Positions 26,219 to 35,274 of a stretch of DNA of 64,000 nucleotides are shown here, piece after piece. The position numbers and the translations under genes are program-made. The stretch comes from Planctomycetota bacterium (GTDB lineage Bacteria; Planctomycetota; Phycisphaerae; UBA1845; UTPLA1), in the NCBI GenBank assembly GCA_003576905.1, contig QEVG01000007.1, positions 62,001-126,000 of the forward strand. Direction: 5' to 3'. Under the pieces are notes generated by a model. The model had not been told where the DNA came from. It worked only from the letters and a program-made list of their open reading frames with translations, and searched no databases. Position 1 is the stretch's first letter; the number at the start of each line of letters is the position of its first letter.

Positions 26219-27919
26219 CTAGACATACGACGCGTAGTCCGGATACCACATGTGCTGCCGAACGACGACGTCGATCTGCTCCTCGGGGATCAAGCGGCCG
26301 ATGTTTCTTCGCCGTGCCTCGCGGATGACATTCCCGGCGATGCGCCGGCTGACCTCGCGAAGCATGCTCTGGTCGGGATAGATCGCCCCGCACTTGAGCC
26401 GTTCCGGCGACACCATCTCCGCCAGCGTGCGCGCGGCCACGAGGAAGATCTCGTCGGTCACCTCGCTCACTTCCGAAACGATGCAGCCCAGGCCGATGCC
26501 CGGGAAGACGAAGGCGTTGTTTCCCTGGCCGAACACGTGTGCCTGTCCTTCGTATTCGATCGGCGGGAACGGACTGCCGGTCGCGACGATGGCCCGGCCG
26601 CTGGTCCACTGAAGCGCCTCGCTCGGCGTGCATTCCGCCTTTGAGGTCGGGTTCGACAGCGGCAGGATGACCGGTCGATCAACGTGCTTGGCCATCTCCC
26701 GGACGATTTCCTCGTTGAAGGTGCCGGCCTTGGCCGTCACGCCGATCAGGATGGTCGGCTTGATGTGCCGGATCATCTCGAGCAGCGAATACGAGTCGGC
26801 CCCGGTCAGGCCGTAATGGGTCATGGCCTTCCGGCTCAGGGCGAACTCCTTCTTGTGCGGATCATCGACGATGCGCCCCTCGAAAATCAGCCCGTGGGTG
26901 TCGGCGATGGCCTGCGCCTGATTCACGCGTTCGACCGCGTTTTCCTCAGACAGCATCGCCGCCCGAATCAGCCGCGCAATCCCGATGCCGGCATTTCCGC
27001 CTCCGGCATACACGATGCGCTGATCGCTAAGCCTTCCGCCGGTGATCTTCATGGCCGCCATGATGCCGGCCAGAGTGACGCTCGCCGTGCCCTGAATGTC
27101 GTCGTTGAAGCTCGGCACCCGGCGGCGGTACCGGTCGAGCAGGTTAAACGCCGTGTGATGCCCGAAGTCCTCCCACTGAATCAGTGCGTGCGGAAAGACC
27201 TCCTTTACGGCTTCGACGAAGGCCTCGATGAAGTCGTCGTATTCCTTGCCGCGAATGCGCCGATGGCGATAGCCGAGGTAGCACGGATCATTCAGCAATT
27301 CCGCGTTGTTGGTGCCGACGTCAAGGCTGATCGGCAGGCACAGCGTCGGATGGATGCCCGCCGCCGCCGTGTAGAGAGCCAGTTTTCCGATCGGGATCCC
27401 CATGCCGCCCGCGCCCTGGTCGCCCAGGCCCAGGATCCGCTCGTTGTCCGTCACGACGATCAGCCGAATGTCCGGGTACGGCACGTTGCGAAGCATCTCC
27501 GGGATGCGGTCCATGTCATCGGGCGTGATCCAGACGCCGCGGCGCTGGCGAAAGATGTGGCTGTACTGTTGGCACGCCCGGCCCACCGTCGGCGTATAAA
27601 CGATCGGCAGCAACTCGGGCATATTCTCAACGACCACCCGGTAGAAGAGCGTCTCGTTGCGATCCTGAAGCGCGGCAAGACCGATGAACTTCTCGAGGTC
27701 ATCGCTCTTCGCCCGAAGGTGTTCCAGCTCAAGGGCGACCTGCTGCTCGATCGTCAGGTGCGCCGGAGGCAGCAGCCCGCGCAGGCCGAGCCGATCGCGC
27801 TCGTCCTGCGAAAAAGCCGCGCCCTTGTTGTGGATGGGGTCGCGCAGCAGTTCCACGCCGTGAAAAGGCGGCTGGGCGACATTGCGTTTGGTTTCCTTTG
27901 GTTCCGTGACGCCGATCAT
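26219..27919 (-). CDS. maeA: NAD-type malic enzyme
   Basis: 566 residues, the full length of the large SfcA/MaeA type. It oxidatively decarboxylates malate to pyruvate and CO2, or runs in reverse. Seen: [37 protein letters not shown], the metal-binding [31 protein letters not shown], and the dinucleotide loop [14 protein letters not shown]. Its start overlaps the hypA stop by four bases, and hypB follows after 39 bases, so it is embedded in a hydrogenase-maturation operon. Cofactor choice (NAD or NADP) is not certain by eye. Confidence 0.9.
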   Translation of the reverse strand: MIGVTEPKETKRNVAQPPFHGVELLRDPIHNKGAAFSQDERDRLGLRGLLPPAHLTIEQQVALELEHLRAKSDDLEKFIGLAALQDRNETLFYRVVVENMPELLPIVYTPTVGRACQQYSHIFRQRRGVWITPDDMDRIPEMLRNVPYPDIRLIVVTDNERILGLGDQGAGGMGIPIGKLALYTAAAGIHPTLCLPISLDVGTNNAELLNDPCYLGYRHRRIRGKEYDDFIEAFVEAVKEVFPHALIQWEDFGHHTAFNLLDRYRRRVPSFNDDIQGTASVTLAGIMAAMKITGGRLSDQRIVYAGGGNAGIGIARLIRAAMLSEENAVERVNQAQAIADTHGLIFEGRIVDDPHKKEFALSRKAMTHYGLTGADSYSLLEMIRHIKPTILIGVTAKAGTFNEEIVREMAKHVDRPVILPLSNPTSKAECTPSEALQWTSGRAIVATGSPFPPIEYEGQAHVFGQGNNAFVFPGIGLGCIVSEVSEVTDEIFLVAARTLAEMVSPERLKCGAIYPDQSMLREVSRRIAGNVIREARRRNIGRLIPEEQIDVVVRQHMWYPDYASYV

Positions 27920-28296
27920 CGAACTCCTCCACCTGCAAGCGCAGTCTCGTCGTGTTCCTCGACATCCAGGGATATCAGTTCAAGTTCATCGCCGCCCTCG
28001 AGGCAGGTCGCGTCGGCGCCGCACGTGGGACACCCCCACTCGTAGCCGTACGCGTCGAAATGATGTCCGCATCCGGGGCAGGCGAGCCGCACAGGCATCG
28101 TCACGATTTTCAGTTCTGCGGCCTCGCATGGTGTGCCGGCCGCCACCATCTCGAAGGCTGTGCACATGAGCTCCGGGTCGATCTGGCGCAGGATGCCGAC
28201 GCGGCAGGTGATCGAGCTAATCCGCGACGCGCCGACCGCCCGCGCCTCCTCACAGGCTGCCTCGATCATGCCGGTCGCAAGCGAGAACTCATGCAT
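27916..28296 (-). CDS. hypA: Hydrogenase nickel-incorporation protein HypA
   Basis: 126 residues starting MHEFS; His2 and Glu3 form the conserved nickel site. A zinc domain with CPGC and CPTC pairs lies at about residues 73-95. It hands nickel to the large subunit with HypB. The start overlaps the protease gene by eight bases, and its end overlaps the malic enzyme by four. Confidence 0.92.
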   Translation of the reverse strand: MHEFSLATGMIEAACEEARAVGASRISSITCRVGILRQIDPELMCTAFEMVAAGTPCEAAELKIVTMPVRLACPGCGHHFDAYGYEWGCPTCGADATCLEGGDELELISLDVEEHDETALAGGGVR

Positions 28297-28804
28297 GACA
28301 CGTCTCCTGCGCGGAGCGCCACGCGGCAATGTCCTTTTCGATTACCGCGACGGCCTCCGGAATTGCCCGGGCCACCGCGGGCGACACCTCCTCGCCATAG
28401 CCGCAGTCTTCAGCGGTGATCGCGTAGATCCAGACGTCGCGCGGAAGGTCGCCGATCTCTTCGGCGAGTTCCAGCGCGAGGTCAACGCTCAGCGTGTGCG
28501 TGTCCGTCCGGCAGCGCGTGCGGAGGTGCTCCTTGTGCTCCCAATAGTCCATCCGCGCCACACTGCCCGGCGGATGCCCCACCGCCGAACGCGCGGCGTC
28601 AGCGATGACCAGCAGGCGAATATCGCCCAAGACCGCGGGAATGTCGGTACCAGGCGCCTCCGTGACGATCACGCGGCACCCGGCCGGCGGAAGCCGGCCG
28701 ATCATCCCGGCCACCATCAGCCCCGCTTGGTCGTCGCGGCGCAGCCATCGCCCGCAGCCGACGAGGGCGATATCGGGCTCGTACGGATGTGCCGGGCTGG
28801 CCAT
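28289..28804 (-). CDS. Hydrogenase maturation protease (HyaD/HybD/HycI family)
   Basis: 171 residues. This endopeptidase removes the C-terminal extension of the large subunit after nickel insertion. The family motif near the N-terminus reads ALVGCGRWLRRDDQAGLMVA (usual form GxGNxLxxDDxxG; Asn replaced by Arg). A second conserved Asp is in LLVIADAARS. GGAG is 7 bases before the ATG at 28804. An RpoN-type promoter precedes it. Its likely target is the hydA product, which ends CATHFLDVAWDE. Confidence 0.85.
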   Translation of the reverse strand: MASPAHPYEPDIALVGCGRWLRRDDQAGLMVAGMIGRLPPAGCRVIVTEAPGTDIPAVLGDIRLLVIADAARSAVGHPPGSVARMDYWEHKEHLRTRCRTDTHTLSVDLALELAEEIGDLPRDVWIYAITAEDCGYGEEVSPAVARAIPEAVAVIEKDIAAWRSAQETCHA

Positions 28805-28830
28805 GGCGATTCTCCGTCGCCCATTCATCC

Positions 28831-28846
28831 TGCAAGCGGCATGCCA
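28831..28846 (-). promoter_or_regulatory. RpoN promoter of the protease-hypA-mae-hypB genes
   Basis: The minus strand reads TGGCATGCCGCTTGCA, one mismatch in TGGCAC, with GG-N10-GC spacing. Transcription would begin near 28,820, about 16 bases before the protease ATG. Confidence 0.6.
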
Positions 28847-28986
28847 TCAGAAAGGAGATTCGCGAGCCACCCAGCGCCGCGGAATGCCCGTTTCTCGGGG
28901 CTGGAAACGGCTCCGCGCAGAGATCCACTCCATACATGGCCCTTGCAGGACGGAATTATCCGGCGGCGCGCCGCAGAGTGACCGAG

Positions 28987-30294
28987 CTATTCATCCCACG
29001 CCACGTCGAGGAAGTGCGTTGCGCACGAAATACACGGGTCGTAGGCTCGAACCAGCATCTCCAGCTTCAGCGTCATCTCTTCACGGCCGAGGCCGGACGT
29101 GAGCAGCCGAGGGACCATCTCGCGCATGTCTTCCTCGATGTTGGCCAGGTTCTGACCGGTCGGGATGATGAGGTTTGCCCCCTCGATGCGATGGTCCTTG
29201 TCGACCGTGTACTCATGAACAAGAAGCCCGCGCGGAACTTCGGCAAGCCCAACGCCCGTGCCGTGGCGCGTCGGAGTCATAAGCGGCTCGACCTTCATGC
29301 CGCGTGTCAGGAGTTCGTCGATGATTTCGATGGACGCCTCGACGCAATGCACCGACTCGACGAGCTGCGCCGTGTTGTTGTGGAAGGGGTTCTCGCAGAT
29401 CGGCTCAAGTCCCAGGTCGCGCGCCGTCTGCCGCGCGATCGGATGAAGCTGGGAATGGTTGTTGTTGAACCGGGCCAGCGCGCCGACGGCATACGTCGGC
29501 GAGTTGGGCGACCGGCAGTGCTTCGCCGCCGAGTGCTCGACGATCGACTCCATGATCCGCTTTCGATAGTCCGCGGCCTTCGTCGGCCTCGGGTCGAGGG
29601 TCGACACGATGTCCCCATCGTAAAATGCGTACTCGCCGTTGTCCGTCTCCTTCAGCGAGACGTACTCGGTCTTCCGGCACAGATCGGGAACCTTGAGCGT
29701 TGAAAAGAGCTTCGCCGTCTCGCGCAGGTCCGCCCGCGCATCCTCGAGCCGCCGCTTGAGCCCGATGAGTTCCTCGTCGGGCGGAACATGGCTCATGCCG
29801 CCGACATGGAGGGCGATGGGGTGGATATGCCGGCCACCGACGACTCCGCAGATATCGTTGGCCAGCTTCTTCATCCTCAGCGCCCTCCGAACGACGTCGG
29901 GATGGGTCTTCGCCAGCGGAATAACCGAACCCACTCCGACGAAATCAGGAACGGCGAGGAAGTACAGGTGGAGAAAGTGGCTCTGCAACTCCTCGCCGTA
30001 GAGGATCAGCTTTCGCAACAGCACGGTCTGCTCGCTGGGCACGATCCCGCAGGCCGCCTCGATCGCCTTCACGCTCGCCGTGGTGTGCCCGACGCTGCAA
30101 ATCCCGCAGATGCGGCAGGTGATGTGCGGGGCCTCGTAGTATCTGCGCCCCCGCAGAAACGCCTCAAAGAACCGCGGGCTCTCCACGATCGCAAGCTGGA
30201 GCTGCGTGATCTCGCCGTCGCTCACCCGGACGCGAATGTTCCCGTGTCCCTCGACGCGGGTCACATGTTTGACATCGATGGTGACGTTCTTCAT
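28987..30294 (-). CDS. hydA: Group 3b [NiFe]-hydrogenase large (alpha) subunit
   Basis: 435 residues. It carries the NiFe active site. The N-terminal ligand motif is RICGIC (61-66) and the C-terminal one DPCISC (419-424), followed by ATH and an eight-residue tail (FLDVAWDE) that the maturation protease should remove after His427. HVTRVEGHGNI at the N-terminus is typical. With HydD, HydG and HydB it forms a cytosolic NAD(P)H-coupled hydrogenase/sulfhydrogenase. The gene overlaps hydD by four bases. Confidence 0.93.
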   Translation of the reverse strand: MKNVTIDVKHVTRVEGHGNIRVRVSDGEITQLQLAIVESPRFFEAFLRGRRYYEAPHITCRICGICSVGHTTASVKAIEAACGIVPSEQTVLLRKLILYGEELQSHFLHLYFLAVPDFVGVGSVIPLAKTHPDVVRRALRMKKLANDICGVVGGRHIHPIALHVGGMSHVPPDEELIGLKRRLEDARADLRETAKLFSTLKVPDLCRKTEYVSLKETDNGEYAFYDGDIVSTLDPRPTKAADYRKRIMESIVEHSAAKHCRSPNSPTYAVGALARFNNNHSQLHPIARQTARDLGLEPICENPFHNNTAQLVESVHCVEASIEIIDELLTRGMKVEPLMTPTRHGTGVGLAEVPRGLLVHEYTVDKDHRIEGANLIIPTGQNLANIEEDMREMVPRLLTSGLGREEMTLKLEMLVRAYDPCISCATHFLDVAWDE

Positions 30295-31076
30295 GGAAGG
30301 TCCGCCTCCTGCCAGGCGCCGAACAGCCGGAAGTCGTCGAGCACGTCCTTCAGCGAGACGTTATACTGCTCACGAAGATTCACGCCCGCCGCCGCCACGG
30401 CCTCCTTCGAGACGATTCCGCGGCAGCCCTCGCACTTCGAGCCGAAGGTCGGACAGATCGCGTTGCACCCGGCCCGCGTCACCGGACCCAGACAGATAAT
30501 GCCCTTTTCGTACAGGCAGAGATTGCCCCGCTTCTTGCATTCGACGCAGACGGCGAAGTCCGGCAACGTAAACGTGCGACCCGCGAGGAGGCTGGTGACG
30601 AAGGAGAGAAACTCCTCCTTCACCATCGGACAACCGGGCAGCGCGTAGTCCACCTTCACCACATCCGAAATCGGCCTGGCCTTCGTCGTCGGAAACCACT
30701 CGGCGCGCTCCCCGTACACGTACCTCCGATACTCGGCGACGTCGCCGTTGCCGGCCACCGGCGGCTCCGCCTCTCCGGCCGCGCCTTGGTAGTGTTTCAG
30801 CGTGTTGATGCCGCCCAGCGCCGCGCAGGAGCCGATGGCAACCAGGATCCTGCACTTGTCCCGGAAGTGCCGCACTTCCTTCTCGTCCTCGGACGTGGAG
30901 ACCGCCCCGTCGACGAAGCCGATGTCGATGTTCCAGTCCTTCTCCGTCATGCCCTCGCGGAAATTGACGATCTCCACCGCGCCGAGAAGATCAAGCAGCT
31001 GGTCCTCCAGCTCAAGGATCGCAAGCGAGCATCCCTCGCATCCCGTCAGACTGAAGATGGCGATCCGTGGTTTCAT
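30291..31076 (-). CDS. hydD: Group 3b [NiFe]-hydrogenase small (delta) subunit
   Basis: 261 residues from the ATG at 31076, preceded by AAGGAG. It carries Fe-S clusters: proximal site TGCEGC (Cys13, Cys16), GSCAALGG and LPGCP, then CVECKKRGNLC and the C-terminal CLGPVTRAGCNAICPTFGSKCEGC. No Tat signal is present, consistent with a cytosolic enzyme. It overlaps the 76-residue unknown gene upstream and hydA downstream, each by four bases. Confidence 0.92.
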   Translation of the reverse strand: MKPRIAIFSLTGCEGCSLAILELEDQLLDLLGAVEIVNFREGMTEKDWNIDIGFVDGAVSTSEDEKEVRHFRDKCRILVAIGSCAALGGINTLKHYQGAAGEAEPPVAGNGDVAEYRRYVYGERAEWFPTTKARPISDVVKVDYALPGCPMVKEEFLSFVTSLLAGRTFTLPDFAVCVECKKRGNLCLYEKGIICLGPVTRAGCNAICPTFGSKCEGCRGIVSKEAVAAAGVNLREQYNVSLKDVLDDFRLFGAWQEADLP

Positions 31077-31303
31077 CGCCGCTCTCCTTGCACCACGCCG
31101 GAATAGACAAGCGGAACAAACGCGCTGACGCCGGGCGGGATCAGGAAGATCGGCATCGGCGCACAGACATATGTGCCGCCCTCGACCTCCGGCGCTCCCT
31201 TTCCTGCTGCGCGGCGGGGCGCCCCCCGCACGCGCCTCGCGCCGCCCTTCGGCGGCCCTGCGGCGCTTCGATGCCTCGACGTCCGATCGCTTCGACGCTT
31301 CAT
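31073..31303 (-). CDS. Small unknown protein embedded in the hydrogenase operon
   Basis: 76 residues: a basic, Arg/Gly/Ala-rich N-terminal half and a hydrophobic C-terminal half with CAPMPIFLIPPGVSAFVPLVY. I do not recognise it. The support is structural: the ATG overlaps the hydG stop (ATGA), GGGAGG lies 8 bases before it, and its stop overlaps the hydD start by four bases, exactly filling the gap. High GC makes chance frames common, so it could still be spurious. Confidence 0.55.
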   Translation of the reverse strand: MKRRSDRTSRHRSAAGPPKGGARRVRGAPRRAAGKGAPEVEGGTYVCAPMPIFLIPPGVSAFVPLVYSGVVQGERR

Positions 31304-32187
31304 TCCACCGCCTCCCGCATGCCCTTGAGCTGGCCGTACTTGAAAACCGGCCCGTCAATGCACACATAGACGTGGTTGGCCTGGCAGTGCCCGCACTTGC
31401 CCACGCCGCACTTCATCCGCCGCTCGAGCGAGCAGTAGATGTTTCCCTGCGGGATGCGCCGGGCGAGCACCTCGATGACGACGAATTTGAACATGACCGG
31501 CGGACCGACGATCACCACGACCGTCTGGTCCGGATTGAGCTTCGAAAGGTCCTTGAAGAGCGTCGTGACGACGCCGACCTTTCCGCGCCACTGCGGATCG
31601 GGCCGATCCACGGTGATGGCGAGATTGACGTCCTTGCTCTCCCGCCAGCGGAGCAGGTCATCCTTAAAAAGCAGTTCCTTCGGCTCGCGGGCGCCGTAGA
31701 GCAGGTGAAACTGCCCGAATCGCGGCCGCTCGTCGAGGATGTACTGGATCAGCGACCGCAGCGGGGCCATGCCCAGGCCGCCGGCGATCATCAGAATGTC
31801 CTTGCCGTGCATCTCGTGGGTGTCGAAGCCGTGGCCCAGCGGCCCCCGGATACCGATGGTGTCTTTTTCCTGAAGCTCGTGCAGCCGATTGGTGACGCTG
31901 CCCACCCTTCGAATGCACAGCTCGAACGTGTCCGGGCGGGTCGGCGAGGAGCAGATCGAGATGGGACACTCGCCCACGCCAAGCATCGAAACCTGGACGA
32001 ACTGGCCCGGCTGCTGATTCAGGCGGCTCCCGTCGAGGAAGCCCAGCTCGAACAGCTTCTCCATTTCAGTGAGCGGGGTGATCCGGATAATCCGCGCGGG
32101 CTGCGGGATGTACAGGCTGGACTCGTGCGCGCTCGATGCTCGCGGCGGGGGCTCGTGCAGAATCGTGGATGATCGGCGGCCGCTCAC
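31300..32187 (-). CDS. hydG: Group 3b hydrogenase gamma subunit (FAD/NAD(P) reductase)
   Basis: 295 residues. A ferredoxin-NADP reductase-like fold: FAD-binding region ISICSSPTRPDTFELCIRRVG, nucleotide-binding motif MIAGGLGMAPLRSLIQYIL, and a C-terminal 2Fe-2S site CSLERRMKCGVGKCGHC. It passes electrons between NAD(P)H and the Fe-S chain. It begins two bases after hydB and overlaps the small unknown gene. Confidence 0.92.
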   Translation of the reverse strand: MSGRRSSTILHEPPPRASSAHESSLYIPQPARIIRITPLTEMEKLFELGFLDGSRLNQQPGQFVQVSMLGVGECPISICSSPTRPDTFELCIRRVGSVTNRLHELQEKDTIGIRGPLGHGFDTHEMHGKDILMIAGGLGMAPLRSLIQYILDERPRFGQFHLLYGAREPKELLFKDDLLRWRESKDVNLAITVDRPDPQWRGKVGVVTTLFKDLSKLNPDQTVVVIVGPPVMFKFVVIEVLARRIPQGNIYCSLERRMKCGVGKCGHCQANHVYVCIDGPVFKYGQLKGMREAVE

Positions 32188-32189
32188 GG

Positions 32190-33239
32190 TTATGCCTCCT
32201 CGGCAAGCTGGTTATAAATCTCCACGGAGTTGATCTTCGCGGTGCAGGCCCGGTCGCATCGGGCACATCCGACGCAGCCCGCAAGCCCGGTCCGCTGGCG
32301 AACCCACTTTGCCTTGCGATAGATCCGGTGCCGCAGCCGCGACGCCGCCCTGGGCCGGAAGTTGTGTCCTCCCGCCACTTCGGCGAAGTTCTTCAGGTGG
32401 CAGCCGTCCCACGTACGCTCCCGCCGACCCGTCGTGCCCGACAGGTCGGATTCATCATAGATGTTGAAGCAATAGCAGGTCGGGCACGACAGGTTACAGC
32501 TGCCGCAGGAGTAGCATCGCCTTGCGGTCGCCTCCCAGAGAAGGGAGTCATAGGATCGATCCAGTAGCTCGGGCAGATCGTTGGCATGCATTCGCAGATG
32601 CCTCGGAAACGCCGCCGCCTTCTCGCGTTCGTATTGCTCAAACGCCCGCTCATCGGCCGCCGTGGGGATCGCGCCGCGCCGGCTGTAGAGAATCCAATCA
32701 CGTCCGGCGTCACTGCCGAACATCACGCCGAAGGTCGTGTCGTCGCGCCCGTCGCGGTGGAGCGGATAGAGCATGACGTCGAATCCCTCGATGGCCGAAT
32801 GTGTCCCCATGTCGGCACAGAACACGCCCTCCGTGCAGGGCGTTCGACAATCCACACCGACGATGAGCGTGTGCGACCGCCGCGCCAGGTAGTGCGCGTC
32901 GCGATGATCCTGCTCAAACACACGGTCCAGGAGCCGGATCGCGTGTATGTCGCACGGATGAACGCCGACGAACGCCATCGGCCGGACATCAAGCACCGGC
33001 TTCGCCGTGAACGTGTGATCGAATCGATTGAACGTAAAGAGCGTCTCGGTGGGCGGAAAGAGAAACGCCCGCGGGCCGTAGACACAGTAGTTAAACGACA
33101 GGTCGAGCGTTCCGACGTCCGCGACTTCTTCATAAAAGAAATGGTTCTCGCGGCGAACCGGACCGATGATCCGGCGTTTCCGGGCCAACTCCCCGACAAG
33201 GGTGAACAGATCGCGCTGTGCAAGCATCCGATCGAGCAT
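32190..33239 (-). CDS. hydB: Group 3b hydrogenase beta subunit (two [4Fe-4S] clusters)
   Basis: 349 residues. The N-terminal 220 residues are the HydB/AsrA-like domain, with FVGVHPCDIHAIRLLDRVF. Two ferredoxin-type clusters follow: CYSCGSCNLSCPTC and CVGCARCDRAC. It links the reductase subunit to the small subunit. GGGAGG lies 6 bases before the ATG and a strong RpoN promoter match sits 37-52 bases upstream. It is the first gene of the structural set. Confidence 0.92.
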   Translation of the reverse strand: MLDRMLAQRDLFTLVGELARKRRIIGPVRRENHFFYEEVADVGTLDLSFNYCVYGPRAFLFPPTETLFTFNRFDHTFTAKPVLDVRPMAFVGVHPCDIHAIRLLDRVFEQDHRDAHYLARRSHTLIVGVDCRTPCTEGVFCADMGTHSAIEGFDVMLYPLHRDGRDDTTFGVMFGSDAGRDWILYSRRGAIPTAADERAFEQYEREKAAAFPRHLRMHANDLPELLDRSYDSLLWEATARRCYSCGSCNLSCPTCYCFNIYDESDLSGTTGRRERTWDGCHLKNFAEVAGGHNFRPRAASRLRHRIYRKAKWVRQRTGLAGCVGCARCDRACTAKINSVEIYNQLAEEA

Positions 33240-33275
33240 TGTCGCCTCCCGGCATCCGCCTGCGCCATTTCAGCC

Positions 33276-33291
33276 AGCAATCCTCGCGCCA
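33276..33291 (-). promoter_or_regulatory. RpoN promoter of the hydrogenase structural genes
   Basis: The minus strand reads TGGCGCGAGGATTGCT: one mismatch to TGGCACGNNNNTTGCW, GG-N10-GC spacing. Transcription would begin near 33,265, 26 bases before the hydB ATG. Confidence 0.7.
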
Positions 33292-33347
33292 CAATTTCGC
33301 GATTCGCGGGCCGATTCCGACGTGCCCGCAGGCCGAAAAATCGCCCC

Positions 33348-33365
33348 GTGCGGACTTTTACGCAC
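33348..33365. repeat. GTGCG inverted repeat upstream of the hydB promoter
   Basis: GTGCG (33348-33352) and CGCAC (33361-33365) lie 8 bases apart, about 83-100 bases upstream of the predicted RpoN start, where an enhancer-binding protein could bind. It overlaps the end of the sensor kinase gene. Confidence 0.4.
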
Positions 33366-34833
33366 CAAGCGTGCCTTTTTCCGCCCAGGTGGCGGCCGAC
33401 GACGGCGTGTCAGCGACAAGCGGGAATGCCACGCGCACGCGCGTGCCACGCCCGGGCGCGGATTCCACGTTGACGCGGCCCTTCGCCTGCTCCACCACCG
33501 CCTGCACGATCGACATTCCCAGCCCGCTGCCGGGGATGTCGGCCAGAATCGCCTCACTTCCCCGGCGGTACGGTTCAAAAAGGTGCGCGCGCGTCGCTTC
33601 CGTCATTCCCATGCCGGAGTCGAATACCTCAATCACCGCCGCGCCACCATCGACGCAGTGCGAAACAGTGACATCCCCACCGCCGGGTGTGTACTTGATC
33701 GCGTTATCCAGGAGGTTGGCGAGACAGTCGGCGAGGTCGGCGGCATCCACGCGCACCAGGCCCGCCTGTGCCGGACCCGCCGAGCGCTTCAGCGTGACAC
33801 CCTTCTGCCGTGCGATCGGGGCATAGCGATCGCACACCGCCTGAAGGACCGCAACCGCGTCCGTCCGCGCGGCGGCGTGCCGGTCGGCATCCAGGTCCTG
33901 CATTCGCGCGTAAACGAGAAGATCCGTCACCTGCCCGATTCCCTCCCGGCAGCGCGCAACGATCCGATCGTACAACGTGCGAACCTCTCCCGCCGGAACC
34001 AGCCCCTCGCGAAGCAGGCTGACCTGCGTCTGAATCGCGGCGAGTGGTGTCTTGAGCTGATGCGCCGCGGTCCGCATGAACATCGCCTTGCGCTGCTGGA
34101 GCGCCGAGATCGCCGCTTTCGATTCGCGCAGGGCGCAGATCGCCTGGGCAAGGTTGCGCTCGTGCGACGCCACCCGCGCCACGATTCGGAGCATGAAATA
34201 GAGCATGCCGAAGATGCTGGTTGACGTGATGAATATCGCGCAGAACACAAACCCCGGCTGTTGATGGAGCCGCAGGTCAGGCAGCGCCGGCAGAAAGGGA
34301 TAATGCGGCGTAAGAAACTCCGCCAGCTCGCCGAAGGCCATCAGCGTGTACAGGAGAATCGCCCAGAAGGCGTGAACAAAGACCTCGCGCGCGGTGAGCA
34401 GCAGGGCGGCGATCGCCACGTGGAACAGGTAGAACATCGCCATCGGATTCTCGACGCCCCCCGAGTATCGCAGGAGCAGCGTCAGCGCGAAGAGATCGAC
34501 CGCGATCTGCGCATTGGCCAGAATCGAGGCGCCGCGTACGCCGTCGATCCGGTCCGTTTCGCCCTCGCGAACGCGCTTTCGCAGACCGCTGGTACACAGG
34601 ACCCAGACGATGTTGATGGCGGTAAGCCCCACGATGACGACAAACAGCTGCAACGGCCGCCGCGCCGGCCGCGACAGGACCGCGTCGATCGCCAGCGCGC
34701 CGACGCAGCAGGCCAGCATGATCCATCGAAGGTGAATGAACCACTTGAGCCGCACAAACGACAGCAGCGTCTGCGCGCGGTAACCGCGGGCCTGATCATC
34801 GCCCGAAGGGGCCATTTCCGGCGCCGCGGACAC
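33358..34833 (-). CDS. RegB/PrrB-like sensor histidine kinase
   Basis: 491 residues. Six hydrophobic helices fill about residues 32-220. Between them, LRYSGGVENPMAMF (GGVENP at 125-130) matches the quinone-sensing GGxxNP motif of RegB/PrrB redox kinases. The phospho-acceptor box is AAHQLKTPLAAI (His258). The ATPase domain has LANLLDNAIKYTPGG, VFDSGMGM and GSGLGMSIVQAVVEQ. It is 12 bases after its response regulator gene and lies between maturation and structural genes, so it probably adjusts hydrogenase expression to redox state. Confidence 0.85.
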   Translation of the reverse strand: MSAAPEMAPSGDDQARGYRAQTLLSFVRLKWFIHLRWIMLACCVGALAIDAVLSRPARRPLQLFVVIVGLTAINIVWVLCTSGLRKRVREGETDRIDGVRGASILANAQIAVDLFALTLLLRYSGGVENPMAMFYLFHVAIAALLLTAREVFVHAFWAILLYTLMAFGELAEFLTPHYPFLPALPDLRLHQQPGFVFCAIFITSTSIFGMLYFMLRIVARVASHERNLAQAICALRESKAAISALQQRKAMFMRTAAHQLKTPLAAIQTQVSLLREGLVPAGEVRTLYDRIVARCREGIGQVTDLLVYARMQDLDADRHAAARTDAVAVLQAVCDRYAPIARQKGVTLKRSAGPAQAGLVRVDAADLADCLANLLDNAIKYTPGGGDVTVSHCVDGGAAVIEVFDSGMGMTEATRAHLFEPYRRGSEAILADIPGSGLGMSIVQAVVEQAKGRVNVESAPGRGTRVRVAFPLVADTPSSAATWAEKGTLGA

Positions 34834-34845
34834 GTCGCTCCCTCC

Positions 34846-35247
34846 TTACTTGTGGACGGCCGAAAACGCGCGCCTTACCGACTCCCGCAGGCCGGCCGGG
34901 TCGAACGGCTTGTCGATGAAACCCTCGGCCGGCAGATAGTCGCTGCCCTGCTCGGCGGCGAAGTTCATCCCGGTCCGCTCGGCGATTGCCGAGAGAAAAA
35001 CGATTGGAATCTCGGACAGCGCGTCATCCCGTTTCATCTCGTAGGCAAGGTGAAAGCCCTCCGACGGCTCCGTCAGCATCACATCCAGGAGAATGAGGTC
35101 CGGCCGGATGCGCCGCGCCGCGTCCAGCCCGGCCGGGCCCGTCAGGGCCGATTCGATCCGATACCCCTCCGGCTCCAGGACCCTTCGGACCGCGTCGTGT
35201 ATGTCGCGGTCGTCGTCGATCAGCAGGATGGTCTTCGGTGTCGCCAT
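34846..35247 (-). CDS. Single-domain response regulator
   Basis: 133 residues, one receiver domain only. The acidic pocket is IDDDRDIHDAV, the phospho-acceptor is Asp in LILLDVML (about residue 55), and the conserved Lys is in FIDKPFD. It has no DNA-binding or AAA+ domain, so it cannot itself activate RpoN promoters. It is cotranscribed with the RegB-like kinase and may pass the signal on to another protein. Confidence 0.88.
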   Translation of the reverse strand: MATPKTILLIDDDRDIHDAVRRVLEPEGYRIESALTGPAGLDAARRIRPDLILLDVMLTEPSEGFHLAYEMKRDDALSEIPIVFLSAIAERTGMNFAAEQGSDYLPAEGFIDKPFDPAGLRESVRRAFSAVHK

Positions 35248-35274
35248 GATGATTCACTCCGTCTCCGGCCGATC

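Noticed and set aside
29014-29026. GTGCG-TTG-CGCAC repeat near the protease promoter
   Set aside because: It codes the essential CxxCxxH end of the hydrogenase large subunit, so its symmetry is probably a by-product of the codons.
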